DNA of 64,000 nucleotides, taken from Symsagittifera roscoffensis (taxonomy: Eukaryota; Xenacoelomorpha; Acoela; Convolutidae). This document shows, piece by piece, positions 11,871 through 23,170 of this stretch; the first letter of the stretch is position 1; every line of letters starts with the position of its first letter. Made by a program: the position numbers and the translations under genes. The DNA lies in assembly GCF_963678635.1 (NCBI RefSeq), contig NC_087070.1:29736048-29800047 (forward strand), given 5' to 3'. The notes under the pieces were generated by a model that did not search any database, was not told where the DNA came from, and saw nothing but the letters and a program-made list of their open reading frames with translations.

Positions 11871-13242
11871 TTTTTGTGCAGAAAGCTCAAGTTTTAGGAA
11901 AATTTTCAGAAGTTTCAAGTTTCTGGAATTTCTTAATTCCCTTAGTAGGTAAGCCTCTGATATTGTTTTGTATTTTAGCAAGTTAATTTTTAGCTGATAA
12001 AAATTCTCGATTTCAGTAGCTATTATAAATTTTTCGAGCGAAAATACAGTTTTGGTTACCATTCGCTAGCAGTTTTCATGCACAACAGTTCTAATATTAT
12101 TTCTTATCCACTATTTTTGTCAGAAATTTTTCGAAAAGTTTGTAAATGAGAGAAAGTTAGAGCTAATCAAACCATTCAAAATTCAATACATAGGCACATG
12201 CCATTAGTAAAATTGAGAGTATTTGGGTGTAGTTTTCAGAAAAAATCTGTGAACAAATCAAAAGCAAAACTTTTGATTGTTGTCTGGAAACGTTTTCTTT
12301 TAAAGTAAACTTTATATCAGGAAAAAATGGAATATAAAACGTATCGGTTGTAGATTTTTTAACTTTTCTAGGCCAATTCAATTAGGCAAAACACTCTACA
12401 GATCCATCTAAATTTCTATTTGAAAAAAAAGTTGAAGCTCACCAGAGAAGAATACGAGTTTTGCCATGTCTCACTTTGAGTCCATTCATGTCTTATATTG
12501 TACCATTGATTAAACTCAAGGATTTTTACATCTGCTTTTGCTGAAAATGTCCGTTATTCGAAAAAAGTTCAAAGAAAGTTTCTGTTTTTCTCTACATATT
12601 TTAAGAGTTTTTTCTACGGCAGAACATTATGGTTTTCTTTAAAATCATTTTTAATTGAATGTCTTGAAAGCAACTTTTTGATTTCTGAACCAACTAGTTT
12701 CTTGCGAAAAAAACTCTTTTTGCATCAAATTCAACATAAAAAATTGAAACGTTGTATCAATTTCTTAACAAGTTGTGCTCATTGTTAAGAAAAAGAACTT
12801 TCATCTCCTATATTTCAATGTTATTTCAACTGAATTGACAAACCAAGAAATTAAAATTCGTATCAGTTTCATGTATTTGCCTAATTTGGAGAACTCTTAT
12901 GTTATATAATAGCTCAGGCCTGATTTTGAAACTAAAACTCAAGCAAACCTTTACTAAATTATCCCGGTCGTTTCAGTAATCTTTGACTTCTCAGCAAAAA
13001 AGACTTTGTTATTTTAGCCTTTTTTGAGTATCTATCTAGGTTTTCAGACAATATCTTACGCATTTCTCACTAAAAAGCTCAAATATACTTAAAACAACCG
13101 CAGGAAGCCTGTTTAGTACTACTGTGAGTACTCAAGTGGAGGTATTGATCAAACAACCAAAACACTTGATTTATCAATCAAACAAAAAGAAGCAATCTAC
13201 AAAAACAACAATTATCAGATTTGAACTGCATCTCGTCCAGAA
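11871..13242. other. Intergenic, nothing recognised
   Basis: AT-rich DNA with only short chance reading frames on both strands. No domain, RNA gene or clear repeat was seen. Confidence 0.4.
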
Positions 13243-13442
13243 NNNNNNNNNNNNNNNNNNNNNNNNNNNNNNNNNNNNNNNNNNNNNNNNNNNNNNNNNN
13301 NNNNNNNNNNNNNNNNNNNNNNNNNNNNNNNNNNNNNNNNNNNNNNNNNNNNNNNNNNNNNNNNNNNNNNNNNNNNNNNNNNNNNNNNNNNNNNNNNNNN
13401 NNNNNNNNNNNNNNNNNNNNNNNNNNNNNNNNNNNNNNNNNN
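13243..13442. other. Assembly gap (200 N)
   Basis: Exactly 200 unknown bases. Reading frames that cross the gap are meaningless. Confidence 0.99.
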
Positions 13443-13673
13443 ACTGGCAGGTGTCAGTTACCTTAATCCTACTCGCTTTTCACCGTCTCGACCTTGCCAG
13501 TTGATTTTCTGGTCTGTCTAGGGCAAAGTAAAAAGTTACCATTTTTAGGCCATCAGTCAAAGGACTTTTGATCAGCTTTCGTTTACATGCGAACACAACC
13601 ACATAGCTGAGCTAAATTTTAAAAATAAATATTCCAGAATATTCTGACCCTCCTTTCAAGCACTTTTTTGCTG

Positions 13674-14315
13674 TTAAGGCCTTTTCTCTCTGTTTCGTGC
13701 TTCGTCGGAAGGTTGCGCTGTGCCATCTGGCAGAATGGCACAAAAACAAGAAGTCTGGAGACCTCTACAAGGAGGATTGTTTTTGCTGTGATTATTTTCG
13801 TTGCTAAAGACATTGAAATCGAACAAAACACTGAGATGATCGGATAAATCGACGGAGTGATAAGCGAGGGTAAAGTTGACTATATTTGTGAAAATACGAT
13901 CGAGGATGTTACCACGAATATGTGTTGACGAGGAAACACTTTGTTGCAAATCACCACAAATAATCATCTTCATACCACGGTAAATCCGAAGATTATCTGA
14001 AACAGCACTGATAAGATTCTGGGAGGTAATTCCGTAGTGACTGCCGATCGGCGGTGTGTAAACACATAAAACTGCAGTTTGAAAATTGACGAGAAACACA
14101 CATGAAATAAAGTCCACACCCGTGGGGACAGTGACGTAAGCACATGTGTTTCTACAGATGTTAAGTGTGCCTCCATGTTCACCAGTACTTCTGTAAGAAA
14201 AAGCAGCAATATTGTAACTGCTTTCAAGAAAGATATTTGCAACAGGAGCTGCGTCGAACCATGTTTCTGTGACGCAAACTATGTCAGGATTTAACAAATT
14301 AACTCGCTTGATAAA
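13674..14315 (-). pseudogene. LINE endonuclease-domain fragment
   Basis: The - strand encodes an APE-type (exonuclease-endonuclease-phosphatase) domain as used by LINE retrotransposons. NPDIVCVTETWFD is near the start, GMKMIICGDLQQ is the GD-containing core, LDRIFTN follows, and DLSDHLSVLFDF is the SDH motif near the end. The open frame extends upstream of the first listed Leu to about 14315, where it meets an (ATC)n tract. The first conserved endonuclease block (N-A-R-S type) and the reverse transcriptase are missing, and after the SDH block the frame loses similarity towards the gap at 13442. It is a truncated, dead copy, probably of a CR1/Jockey-like LINE. The clade is not certain. Confidence 0.8.
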
Positions 14316-14317
14316 TG

Positions 14318-14400
14318 ATTATGATGATGATGATGATTGGCTTTACCACTCTTTCTTGAACACAAGAGTGGTAGAAGGCTCACAAAGCCTCACAGAATAA
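14318..14400. repeat. (GAT)n microsatellite and 9-10 bp hairpin
   Basis: A GATGATGATGATGATT tract is followed by an inverted repeat, TACCACTCT...AGAGTGGTA (about 14344-14373), and then GGCTCACAAAGCC. It abuts the 5'-truncated end of the LINE fragment. Confidence 0.6.
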
Positions 14401-14404
14401 AACA

Positions 14405-15040
14405 GTTTTCAGGGTAAATGATATAATTGATAAATGTTTAGTGAGAGATACAAGGCTTCTGGAATTTTGAAGGTAGAGTGACTGTGTGTAGTCAATCGGT
14501 GTCAATCTTGACTTCGGTTCCATCTACAAACAGTTTTAAATTTTTATTTCAAAACAGATATTCTTATTTACAAATTTTAAAACAAATTTCTCATTTACAA
14601 ATTTTAAAACAAATATCTTTTTTACAAATATCATGAGAGTGTCAAAACATGAAAATACAAGCAAAAATTTCTGCATATGGAAATCCTCTGCCTCAGGGGT
14701 AAAAAAACTTAAAAATACATACAATGTAGACAATTCCATCAGCGCTATAATGGAGGAGGGTAGATTTTAATTGACAATTCTCTGGAATCTTCAAAATCGA
14801 CTTGATTTATTCATAAAACGTTGCCGGTGTATATATATATATAGCGTTGTTATGGACCTATCCAACCTGTGCACGGACCGTCGCATGACAAGGGGACGTC
14901 TTAATTGACCGCTTTTTTTTTAAACTAACATTGTCCATGTCTTTGCCAAACCTTACACGAGGATTTTCTCCACTTGATTCAAGTAGTTATCTGAGTCTAA
15001 CTACGTCAAATGTTTCGTTGGGGAGTTGCCGTATTTGCGG
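14405..15040. other. Upstream region of BORCS5, no gene
   Basis: AT-rich. It contains a short (TA)n run at about 14830 and two to three direct copies of a TTACAAATTTTAAAACAAAT-type motif at 14550-14620. No gene was found. Confidence 0.5.
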
Positions 15041-15043
15041 ACT

Positions 15044-15053
15044 CTTTATAAGA
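15044..15053 (+). promoter_or_regulatory. Possible TATA element of BORCS5
   Basis: CTTTATAAGA lies 26 bases before the BORCS5 ATG. A start site 30 bases downstream would leave almost no 5' UTR, so this may be coincidental. A two-codon upstream frame, ATG GAG TAG, sits at 15066-15074, four bases before the main ATG. Confidence 0.3.
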
Positions 15054-15078
15054 GAATAATTTAAGATGGAGTAGACGA

Positions 15079-15348
15079 ATGGGTGCTGACCAGAGTAAAG
15101 GAGATACATCAGCTGTCGGCGAAATCACTGTTGTAAACCAGCCATCGAGTGGAGCCACAATTGAATCAGACGAAGACTATGAGCGTATATCTAACCTACC
15201 TTCTTTCGAACCAATTCTAAGAACTCATATAATCGAAGAGGCAAAACTATCCCATATGGATCGTCTCAATCCTGTCAATTTGGCGAAAGTTGTGAACAGA
15301 TGCAGTGTGCATTTAAATGACTGTGATTCTGTTCTTCTAGCATATCAG
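15079..15348 (+). CDS. BORCS5: BORCS5 exon 1
   Basis: 90 codons from ATG to the phase-0 donor CAG|GTACTC at 15349. Encodes the myristoylation signal and the first conserved helix. Read-through past the donor hits a stop after a few codons, which supports the splice. Confidence 0.85.
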
Positions 15349-17895
15349 GTACTCAGCGTGTATAAGTTATAAGTTTTTTCAATTACGGTTAGCAAGTGTT
15401 ATGAAACGGTGCGAGACTTTTCGGATCAATAGCGGTCGCAGCAGGTTTGGTCCCTGCCCCTGGAGGTTATTTGAGCATACTGCATTAAGTAGAAGCATCG
15501 ACTCGTTATGGGTTATGATGAACAATTGGCTGCATTAAAAAGTTAAGATTATCGCAGCATCTGATTTTTTGGTACTACTATGATAGAGTGGTCCCGCGAC
15601 CTTAAAATAGTGAGGGGGGGTTTACGAATGAAACATAAAATTTGTTTCAAAATATACTGCGAAATCTTTCTGAATGAACGCTTTAAACGATTTAATAGCT
15701 CTAGGTGTCTTATTCTCAAGGGACCTTGTTATTTTCAAGGGACCACTCTATCATAAAAGTACCGATTTTTTTTTTCATGTATACTCAAAATTATTCTTTC
15801 TTTTTAGAAGAACTTTCAGAAAAATTTAAAATGTTAGATAGATGTTTTGTGCACTGTTTCTTAACGCACCATTCGAACATTCTGTGATAGGTAGAGAGCA
15901 TAGGACTTAAATAATAAAAGATTTGATTAAAAAAAACCTTTACTGAATAAAGTTTAAAAAAGATTTAAAACTGTTGCCCTCTTTTTTGTTCTTAAATGAA
16001 TGAATACTAGGACCAGTAAAGCGGGGAAACACCGTCAATGAGTCGCCTGTCGCCTTCAAGTAGCCTTGGAATTCTTATAAGAAGAAGCGTACTAGAGTCC
16101 ATTTATGAGACCCCTGATTGCCGATTTCAAGCCGACATTACAGCAGTAAATAAAAATGCGAGATTTTATAAAAATTGATGATAAATTGCTGAGCAAGATT
16201 CTCCGTATAGGCAAAAGTGACCCAGACAAAAATGTCACTCTTAAATTGTAAACCTGGAGAACCCTCTGAGCAAAGAATTGGTGATGAAGTCTGCCTTTCG
16301 ATTGAGAACGTACGATCATGCTGTGTTCATCAGTCGAGAACTCTAGCCATCCGATTTTCTATCTTTCAATGTTTGAAGCTTTCTAAACCTTGATAGAAGA
16401 AGAGCTTCTCCAATTATCTATCAAGAACCAATTACGACACAATGTTTCTGTTCGAAACATGGCTCACTTTCGAAGTTGCAAACAATGCTCTCTATCTTCC
16501 AGTCTGCACAATTTACCTATAAGATCGCGAAACTGAAAATTTCAAATCGAAGCATGGAGAAGTTCTCAAAGCGGTAACAAATCAGCTCCCTCATGAAGAA
16601 GTCATACTTATAAATGATTTGCTTACGCTAAAATTATTTACAAACCCCAAGAAAATTTCATGTGTTTGGCAAGATAGAAATTTCTTAAAAGTTTTCACTC
16701 CTCTCAATTATTTCGTAGAAAAGCAACTAAGGTTTATGGCAGGGGCCAATTTTTGAAATTAACCATTTCATCCAGCATATGTAAAACAAGTAATAAAAAT
16801 TTCAAACAGCTGCCTCCAAGTTTCAAGGGGCCCCTAGGTTTCTTTAGTTTTGGTTTCTTTAATGTTGTATTGCAAAGGGTCTGCAGTAATTTTTTTTACC
16901 TCAATCCGCACTAGTAGTCAAAAATTGATTGTCGAAAAATTTGCCGAAGAATAATTTCTTTTTTTAACCAAGCTAATTACAGTGAAAATGAAATCTTTTG
17001 AAGTTCTTCGCTCCTCCTTGGTCTCATTGATATCAATGTACAGACGCACAAAACATGGATTCAAAGCTGCTCAGAATTATTTCTAATGCTCTCTCTTTGG
17101 CTCTTATCGAAAAAAATGTTCATAATTTCAAAGCTTTAAACGGGCCATAAATAGTAGCTTGAAAATAAGTGCAAACAAAAATTAAAGTTGCAACCAGAAA
17201 TGTGGTTTGCTTATCGAAATTTAAATTATTGGCAAAACTACGGAATTTGCACTGAACAGAAAAAATTGCAATTAGTTTTTTTTTACTGAAATGAATTGAG
17301 TTGGCTCTGTTCAGATTTTTTTTTAGTAGTTAAGATGATTTCTATTAGTTGTTTCTGCGTGGCTATGTAGTTATTTTTTGAATCTGTATCGGCATATTAG
17401 CACTAGGTTTGAAGTTATTACCTCCGTATTTATGATTGATAGGCGGAAAGTATCAAATGTCCATTTATAAGCAGGCGTTGATAACTAGAATTGTTGTTCA
17501 TACTAACTAATATAAAACACATTTATAATGATGGCGTTTTTACTTTCCAGAAAGCTTCTATCGGCTAAATTATTTCTCTGAAGCTCGTGTGAGCCTACAT
17601 CCTTCTTGGTGAGATGTTTTTGAATGTATCTTTGTTTCAGCACAAACTGGGTCTAAAAGTGAAAGAGTCAGAGCAGAAAGCCAAATTAGTGGCCAACCTG
17701 GTTCACGAAAGACAGAAAAAGATGCAGCGATCAACCTTGTCAATTCAGAAAATCGACACTGTTCAGAGTGATTTGAAGCGTCTGCTGGCAACATTTGAAC
17801 AGATGGTGAAATTGTGTGATGAACTTAACATGGGCTTACCGGAGTCACAAAGACTGGAACCCTTCAATTTAACTGAACGAGCTTCTTTTCCATAA
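15079..17895 (+). CDS. BORCS5: BORC complex subunit 5 (myrlysin), two exons
   Basis: The product is a BORC subunit. In animals BORCS5 is anchored to the lysosome surface by N-terminal myristoylation and helps recruit ARL8 and kinesin for lysosome movement. Joining 15079-15348 to 17641-17895 gives a 174-residue protein (human is about 196). It starts MGADQSK, a fit to the MGxxxS myristoylation signal. Residues 50-90 contain the FEPIL...HLNDCDSVLLAY block. Residues 91-150 are a Lys/Glu/Gln-rich coiled-coil-like stretch. It ends with LPESQRLEPFNL, which matches human LPEGERLEPFSM. The intron is phase 0 with GT-AG ends and is 2292 bases long. No clear AATAAA was found just downstream. The family match is recalled, not searched. 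The conserved C-terminal motif plus the myristoylation site make it convincing. Confidence 0.88.
15571..15763. mobile_element. Palindromic MITE-like element in the BORCS5 intron
   Basis: Inverted arms of 25 bases at 15571-15595 and 15739-15763 match at 23 positions (GGTACTNNTATGATAGAGTG plus GTCCC). Inner GGGACC/GGTCCC motifs repeat the pattern. The whole is about 193 bases with no coding capacity, typical of a foldback element. Confidence 0.65.
15775..17640 (+). other. Rest of BORCS5 intron
   Basis: AT-rich intron sequence ending in the acceptor TTTGTTTCAG at 17631-17640. No other gene or structured element was recognised. Confidence 0.5.
17641..17895 (+). CDS. BORCS5: BORCS5 exon 2
   Basis: 84 codons and a stop, beginning HKLGLKVKESEQKAK straight after a pyrimidine-rich acceptor. 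Contains the coiled-coil region and the diagnostic C-terminal ESQRLEPF motif. Confidence 0.87.
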   Translation, partial: HKLGLKVKESEQKAKLVANLVHERQKKMQRSTLSIQKIDTVQSDLKRLLATFEQMVKLCDELNMGLPESQRLEPFNLTERASFP

Positions 17896-18229
17896 TTTTT
17901 CTAGATATTGTATTTAGATCTTAAAATTTAATTTATGTTTGCTTCACTGATCTTTTTATGGAATAGTTATACCTTAAAAATGGAATTTTGACCACCTCAA
18001 AAATAGTTGTCACGCTGGTGCAATATCGACCAGCTTGACAGCTCAACTCTAACCTGTTGTAAGTTTACTTCTAAGGTAGCTATTGATAATACGAAGTTCT
18101 AAGGAAAAGTGAACCGACTTGGGGTTCCCTTCGCACTTGTAATGACACCAATGGAAATTCCCAGGGAATCTAATGTGTATTTATTACCCTTGCGTTAAGC
18201 AAGGGTATTAGAATCGGGTACTAGACTTT
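17896..18229. other. Downstream of BORCS5, nothing recognised
   Basis: Likely 3' UTR and flank. No canonical AATAAA was seen within about 250 bases of the stop. Confidence 0.4.
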
Positions 18230-18309
18230 TTCCCATAAACAATTTTGTCCACAGGAGTTATTGTACTTCTGATGTACCATGGTTCATAATGAATTCAAGT
18301 TTTGTAGTG

Positions 18310-18560
18310 TCTCTTGCATACTTAGCCTGGTGTTAACGAATACGCCTGGGACGACAAAGGTCCCGGTTTGAATCTCACCAGGACCAGTTTTTTCAAACGG
18401 TGAATATTGCGGTTCAAGAAAATTTCGGCCTTTTTTTATTTGTCTGCTTATGTTTTGTCGGCTTAGTTGCCACATCTAAGAATCGTTTTTTTAATGCTGT
18501 GAACAATTTTCGCTGCAGTCTTTTTTAGCATTTTAAAAATCCGGCTGAATCGAAATTTGC
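18310..18560 (+). mobile_element. tRNA-derived SINE-like element, copy 1
   Basis: The head shows a pol III box A-like TAGCCTGGTGTT (about 18325) and a box B-like GGTTTGAATCTC (about 18365), about 40 bases apart. A body with TTGTCGGCTTAGTTGCCACAT follows. The body recurs in diverged form at about 19690-19770 (TTGTCGACTTAGTGGTCACAT). It does not fold as an intact tRNA, so a SINE head is the better reading. Confidence 0.4.
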
Positions 18561-18837
18561 TTTTCACAGGTTGTAATTTTTGCAGCTCGATTTATTAAAA
18601 GTTAACTTTTTTCATTTTTTTGTCTTTTTTATCGGCTTAATATTTTTTGGCTTGAATAATATCGACTTATTGGCTTCTTATTGCGTCGTTGTGATCGAAA
18701 AAAATGTACTCTGAGGGGACTTAACATTTTTTTAAGTTCAGAATTGTTTAAAATTTTTTCGGCATGAATGGTTTCTGCTCAGGTGTTTTTGGTTTTATTA
18801 CCGCTTCCTAATTATAAATTAAAATCTAATCAGTCAG

Positions 18838-18912
18838 CCGGTGCATTTGGCGTAGAGATAAAACATCAGCTTGAGACAGCAAAGGCTTGTGGTTGGAGTC
18901 TGGCCGGGCCCT
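18838..18912 (+). mobile_element. Possible second tRNA-like SINE head
   Basis: CATTTGGCGTAGAGATAAAA resembles box A and GTGGTTGGAGTCTGG resembles a decayed box B at normal tRNA spacing. A further box B-like GGGAGTTCGATTAC lies at about 19041. No acceptor stem pairs well, so this is not called a tRNA gene. Confidence 0.3.
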
Positions 18913-18914
18913 TT

Positions 18915-19600
18915 TTTGCAAACTAGAGTTTTTGTGCTTTTTCGGATTATCGTCCATAGTTTTGTCGTCTTGGTTCTCGTAGCTCGATGGCTCAGCATCA
19001 TTCCAAGTTGCTGTAACCCCCATGATTGAGACGATAAAGTCCGGGAGTTCGATTACAGTTAAGACCTGTTTCCTGCTTTCGCAAGTTTCCTGTTTCCTTT
19101 TTTTAATTTTTTTTCTTCGTTTTTCAAGTCATTTTTCTTAGAAAATTGTTTTCTAATTGACCTATTTTTGATGGCTTGAAAATATTCCTAAGTTCTTTTT
19201 TAGTTCAGATCTTTTCATCACAACATGCAGAAAAAAACGACACCAGTTTGAATTTTTTTGTATTTTTTTTAAGACTGGTCGATACATTCTCTGCTACTTG
19301 CACTGTTACCGGTTATCCTTGTTTTTTTTATTTTTCTATTCTATTTGCTGAAATCGATTCACTTTTGACCGTCTCTTTTAGAAAGCTTGAAAGCAACCTC
19401 CTTGTCCCTCTTGGGAAAAAATACTGAAGACAATGTAATTTAAATAATTATTCTTTTCCTCACAGGTAACTTTTTTCGAAAACGTATTCGATACTTTTTG
19501 AATGAAATGCTGTATTTCTCAAAATCTTTTGTGATGAAAAAATTAACGCTTGCGATTAGCAGGCGTTATCAAATCGGAATATGGACTTTTTTGGTTCAAC
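18915..19600. other. Intergenic, nothing further recognised
   Basis: AT-rich and T-rich sequence with short chance frames only. Confidence 0.4.
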
Positions 19601-19604
19601 AACT

Positions 19605-19780
19605 AGTTGAATAGAATCGCTTGATTTATAATAGATTCACCTTTCTTGGCATCTGGGACCATTTGGCTTAGATGTTATGACTACTCCTGGAACTGTCTGT
19701 TTTGTCGACTTAGTGGTCACATCAGAATTTTTTATGCAGTAGGCATTTTTCATTGTAGTTGCAAGTATTTTTAAGAGTCG
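19605..19780 (+). repeat. Diverged copy of the 18310-18560 repeat body
   Basis: Shares TTGTCGACTTAGTGGTCACA, TGGGACC and TTTTTATGCAGT-type blocks with 18360-18520, with deletions between them. The tRNA-like head is not preserved. Confidence 0.4.
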
Positions 19781-19969
19781 ATGAACGTAGTGCAGGCTCA
19801 TATATAGGTCGCGTTAACGAATTTTTTTCGCGGTTTGTTTTTTGATTTTTTTTTAGTTCAATTCATTCATTTTTTAATGAATGCAAACTCCATTTTTGAA
19901 CAACGAAAGTAAAAATCACGAAAAACGTGATCGTTTTTTAACTTCGAAAATGGAATTTCCTAATCACAT

Positions 19970-20110
19970 TTCCCAGCGAAATAAAAAAGTTTATCTATTG
20001 AACTAATTTTCTCAAATTGGGTTAATTTCATCAAAAAAGTGTGCATCGTAAATTTTTCTAGAACTTCAAAGAGCTTTAAATCCATCTATTGTTTTTCTCG
20101 CAAGTTATAA
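19970..20110 (+). repeat. Dispersed repeat pair, left copy
   Basis: TCAAATTGGGTTAATTTCAT and CTTCAAAGAGCTTTAA recur in the same order at about 22395-22525 (CAAATTGAGTTAAATTTATC, ATTCAAAGAGCTTTAAGG). The pair brackets the 173-bp tandem array. Confidence 0.5.
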
Positions 20111-20694
20111 AGATTTTTTCAATAATTTTTTTTTGTTTAATTGCAATCACTTTTCAACTGTCTGTTGGCTATGTTTGCTTCACTGCTATAAGTTTACTTT
20201 TCCAGACTTTATATGTTTTACTCTTTTCTTTCGATTATATGCTTGTTTCGGCCCCTACCTCCGGAAACGAAAGTTCAAAATTCTTAGATTTTCAGAACGT
20301 GGGGTGAATACTAAAAACACCCTGGGCAATAGTTACTTTTCGTGACTGAGATTGGAAAATAAAATAATTTTTAAAATTGCAAATTGACCATTGTCACAAC
20401 ACTATGCTACTTGCTCAGCAACCTGTTGCTCTTATTTTTTGCGACCACTGAAAATGGGGAGGAACTTTCTGTTATGTTGTCTCAATTTTTTTCTTTTTGC
20501 GGCTTTTGTAATTACTGTAATGTTTTTCTCAAATTAAACATCTACGAAATAAAAATTGTGAAATTAGTTTTAGGTTTTTTTTTTCAGTTTGTTCTAAAAT
20601 TTATGAAGGTAGTTCCTGTTTGATTTATTAAACAGGTATTATGAAAACGTTTTTTTTTTCCAGATGAGATCTGGTTTTTTTTTTTTTTTTAGAC

Positions 20695-21725
20695 GCTCTT
20701 TCGAAAAATTCGCTTTCCCAAAAAACTACCCGTCAGATTCTCATAAAAGTGGTACCAATGGATTCAGTAGCGTTTCACCTACCTGCCTGCAGGAAATTTA
20801 GGGCAATTTTTACCCTACCCCACCCCCTACGGTCTTAGAAAAGCTTCACAACTCGGTACTTTTTTCACTTTTTGCCCATTTTTCGGAAATTTTCGATTTC
20901 CTCAAAAACTACCCGTCCAGATTTGGGATTAAGGGTTTAATCGATAGACCAGGTTGTAGGAAACTCCCATGCACAAGCGGCTGGTCCCTAATTTGCTTAG
21001 GGGAAGAGCTATAGACTTAGGAAAAGTCACTTCTTTGATTTTTTTGCCTATTTTTTCGGAAATTTTCGATTTCCTCAAAAACTACCCATCCAGATTTGGG
21101 ATTAAGGGTTTAATCGATAGACCAGGTTGTAGGAAACTCCCATGCACAAGCGGCTGGTCCCTAATTTGCTTAGGGGAAGAGCTATAGACTTAGGAAACGT
21201 CACTTTTTTGATTTTTTTGCCTATTTTTTCGGAAATTTTCGATTTCCTCAAAAACTACCCGTCCAGATTTGGGATTAAGGGTTTAATCGATAGACCAGGT
21301 TGTAGGAAATTCCCATGCACAAGCGGCTGGTCCCTAATTTGCTTAGGGGAAGAGCTATAGACTTAGGAAAAGTCACTTTTTTGATTTTTTTGCCTATTTT
21401 TTCGGAAATTATCGATTTCCTCAAAAACTACCCGTCCAGATTTGGGATTAAGGGTTTAATCGATAGACCAGGTTGTAGGAACCCCCCTACACAAACGGCT
21501 CGTCCCTAATTTGTCTAGGGGAAGGGCTATACACTTAGGAATAGTCAATTTTTCGGTTTTTAGGCCATTTTTTCAAACTTTTTCGATTTCTTCAAAAACT
21601 ACCCATCCAGATTTGGGATTAAGGGTTTAATCGATTGACCAGGTTGTAGAAAACTCCCCTGCCCAAGCGGCTGGTCCTTAATTTGTCTCGGGGAAGAGCT
21701 GTACATTTAGGAAAAGTTTTTTTAA
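20695..21725 (+). repeat. 173-bp tandem repeat array
   Basis: Three near-identical units have a spacing of exactly 173 bases (the motif CATGCACAAGCGGCTGGTCC at about 20968, 21141 and 21314). More diverged units follow to about 21725, and one strongly diverged unit precedes at 20695-20870. Each unit contains AAAACTACCCGTCCAGATTT and GGGTTTAATCGATAGACCAG. Open frames of 64-72 codons in the array only reflect the repeat. It behaves like a small satellite. Confidence 0.92.
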
Positions 21726-21729
21726 AAGT

Positions 21730-23078
21730 TTTTTGGCATTGGAACAAAGATTCAATATACTTAGTGTGTATTTTTTAGACAATGGAATCCGCTATGCTTA
21801 CGTTTTCTCGATTTTGCTTGGTGCTATTGGCTTTGTGTTGAGTTTTTTTGTATGGTTCGAAGAAGTCCAACGAGAAGTTGCACGAGTTATGCTAGTTCTC
21901 TTTAATCAGGTCGGTTTGTTCCAGAACGTTTTTGTGATGTCAGTTATAGTCAACATATTATAGTCATATTTGCAATGCTTGGACAAAATTTAATTAAGCT
22001 TCTCTTTCTTTTTTTTTGCGTAGGAAGGGCGCTATCGAATTGAGAAACCTGAAATTTTAAAACAATTTTAAAATAATCAATATTAAAATAATCAAACAGG
22101 TCTCTCCAGCTTTCAGCTGGGCCCCTAGTGAAGACTTTTGTATAGTTCTTGGTGATATTTTTGGCTTGCGTTTTTTTTACCAGGAAAAAGTCTTAAAATG
22201 CTCTTATAACTACAGATGTGCATTGATACATATTAATGCATTTATGAATGCACTTAGGTAAGTATGCTATTTTTAAATTCATTAGAAATTCAATTGCTGA
22301 AAATTATGTAGTTAGCACTCTCGAAAGATGAACCTGGAAGTGGCGCGAAAAATTGTGAACTACTCCTAGTTTCGAAAGTTAAATTTAATTAATAGATTTT
22401 CCAGCGGAAGAAAAATTTCACCTAAAACTCCAGTTTTACCAAATTGAGTTAAATTTATCAAAATTGCACCTATCAAAAATTGTTTTTTATATTCAAAGAG
22501 CTTTAAGGTTATATATCTTTCTTTAAAGCTCGAAAATTGACTGTCTTGCTTTCATGACTCTTTTCCAACTGTGAGTTGTTATGTTTCAACTTAGTGGCTT
22601 TCCTTTGCTGGCTGCTTGCCATGTTTGTGCGGTATCACCTGTGTTTAAATTTTTTTTACTGAATTTGCGCCATTCGTTTCATTTTGTTTCAGCCAATGTC
22701 AAGCAGCATTTTAGAGTAATTTTTGTTACAATTGAGAAAGACTATTTGAGGAGTTTTGTTCATCAAAAGTTAAGTTTTTATTCGTAAGTGTTAGATCTCC
22801 GAAAACCTAGTTCGTTTGTTTTTCGTTTCTAACGCAAGTGTTGCTAAGCTCTTGTTTCCTTTTATTAAAGCAGTTTTCGTTACAAATATTTCTGAACCGC
22901 TTCGAGGAAAAAGTATTGATAGTTCCTGAGAAGAGAGCCGTAGGAAAACTTTTATTTGAATAGAAAAAGGAAATTAACATTTTGACAGAATTGAACATTG
23001 GAAATCACTTTAATTTTATATCAAACTATTGTTAATGCTACTGCTGGTAGCAACTAAAAGGAAAATAAAACGTTTAAT
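21730..23078. other. Intergenic, dispersed repeats only
   Basis: Contains the right-hand copy of the 19970-20110 repeat at about 22395-22525. A T-rich stretch and short chance frames make up the rest. No gene was found. Confidence 0.4.
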
Positions 23079-23084
23079 TTTATT
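23079..23084 (-). terminator. Candidate polyadenylation signal of the ABCG gene
   Basis: AATAAA on the - strand, about 87 bases after the ABCG stop codon. Position and sequence fit a cleavage and polyadenylation signal, but the AT-rich context makes chance occurrence possible. Confidence 0.45.
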
Positions 23085-23170
23085 TTTTTCGTTGATGAAG
23101 GGCAGAGATTGCTAAAACATCTGCAGTCAATCTTTTTGTTTGAATTTTTTGACACTCGCTGTCTTCAGTT

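Noticed and set aside
13124-13504. Open frame crossing the N block
   Set aside because: Most of it is unknown sequence; no real evidence.
13674-14297. Host AP endonuclease or inositol phosphatase gene
   Set aside because: The NPDIVCVTETW start and LDRIFTN/SDH pattern are those of LINE endonucleases, and the frame is truncated with no introns.
18838-18912. Functional tRNA gene
   Set aside because: The acceptor, anticodon and T stems do not pair properly; kept only as a weak SINE-head call.
20969-21509. Three similar small proteins in tandem
   Set aside because: They are the same frame of the 173-bp repeat units, with no domain and no start or stop conservation beyond the repeat itself.
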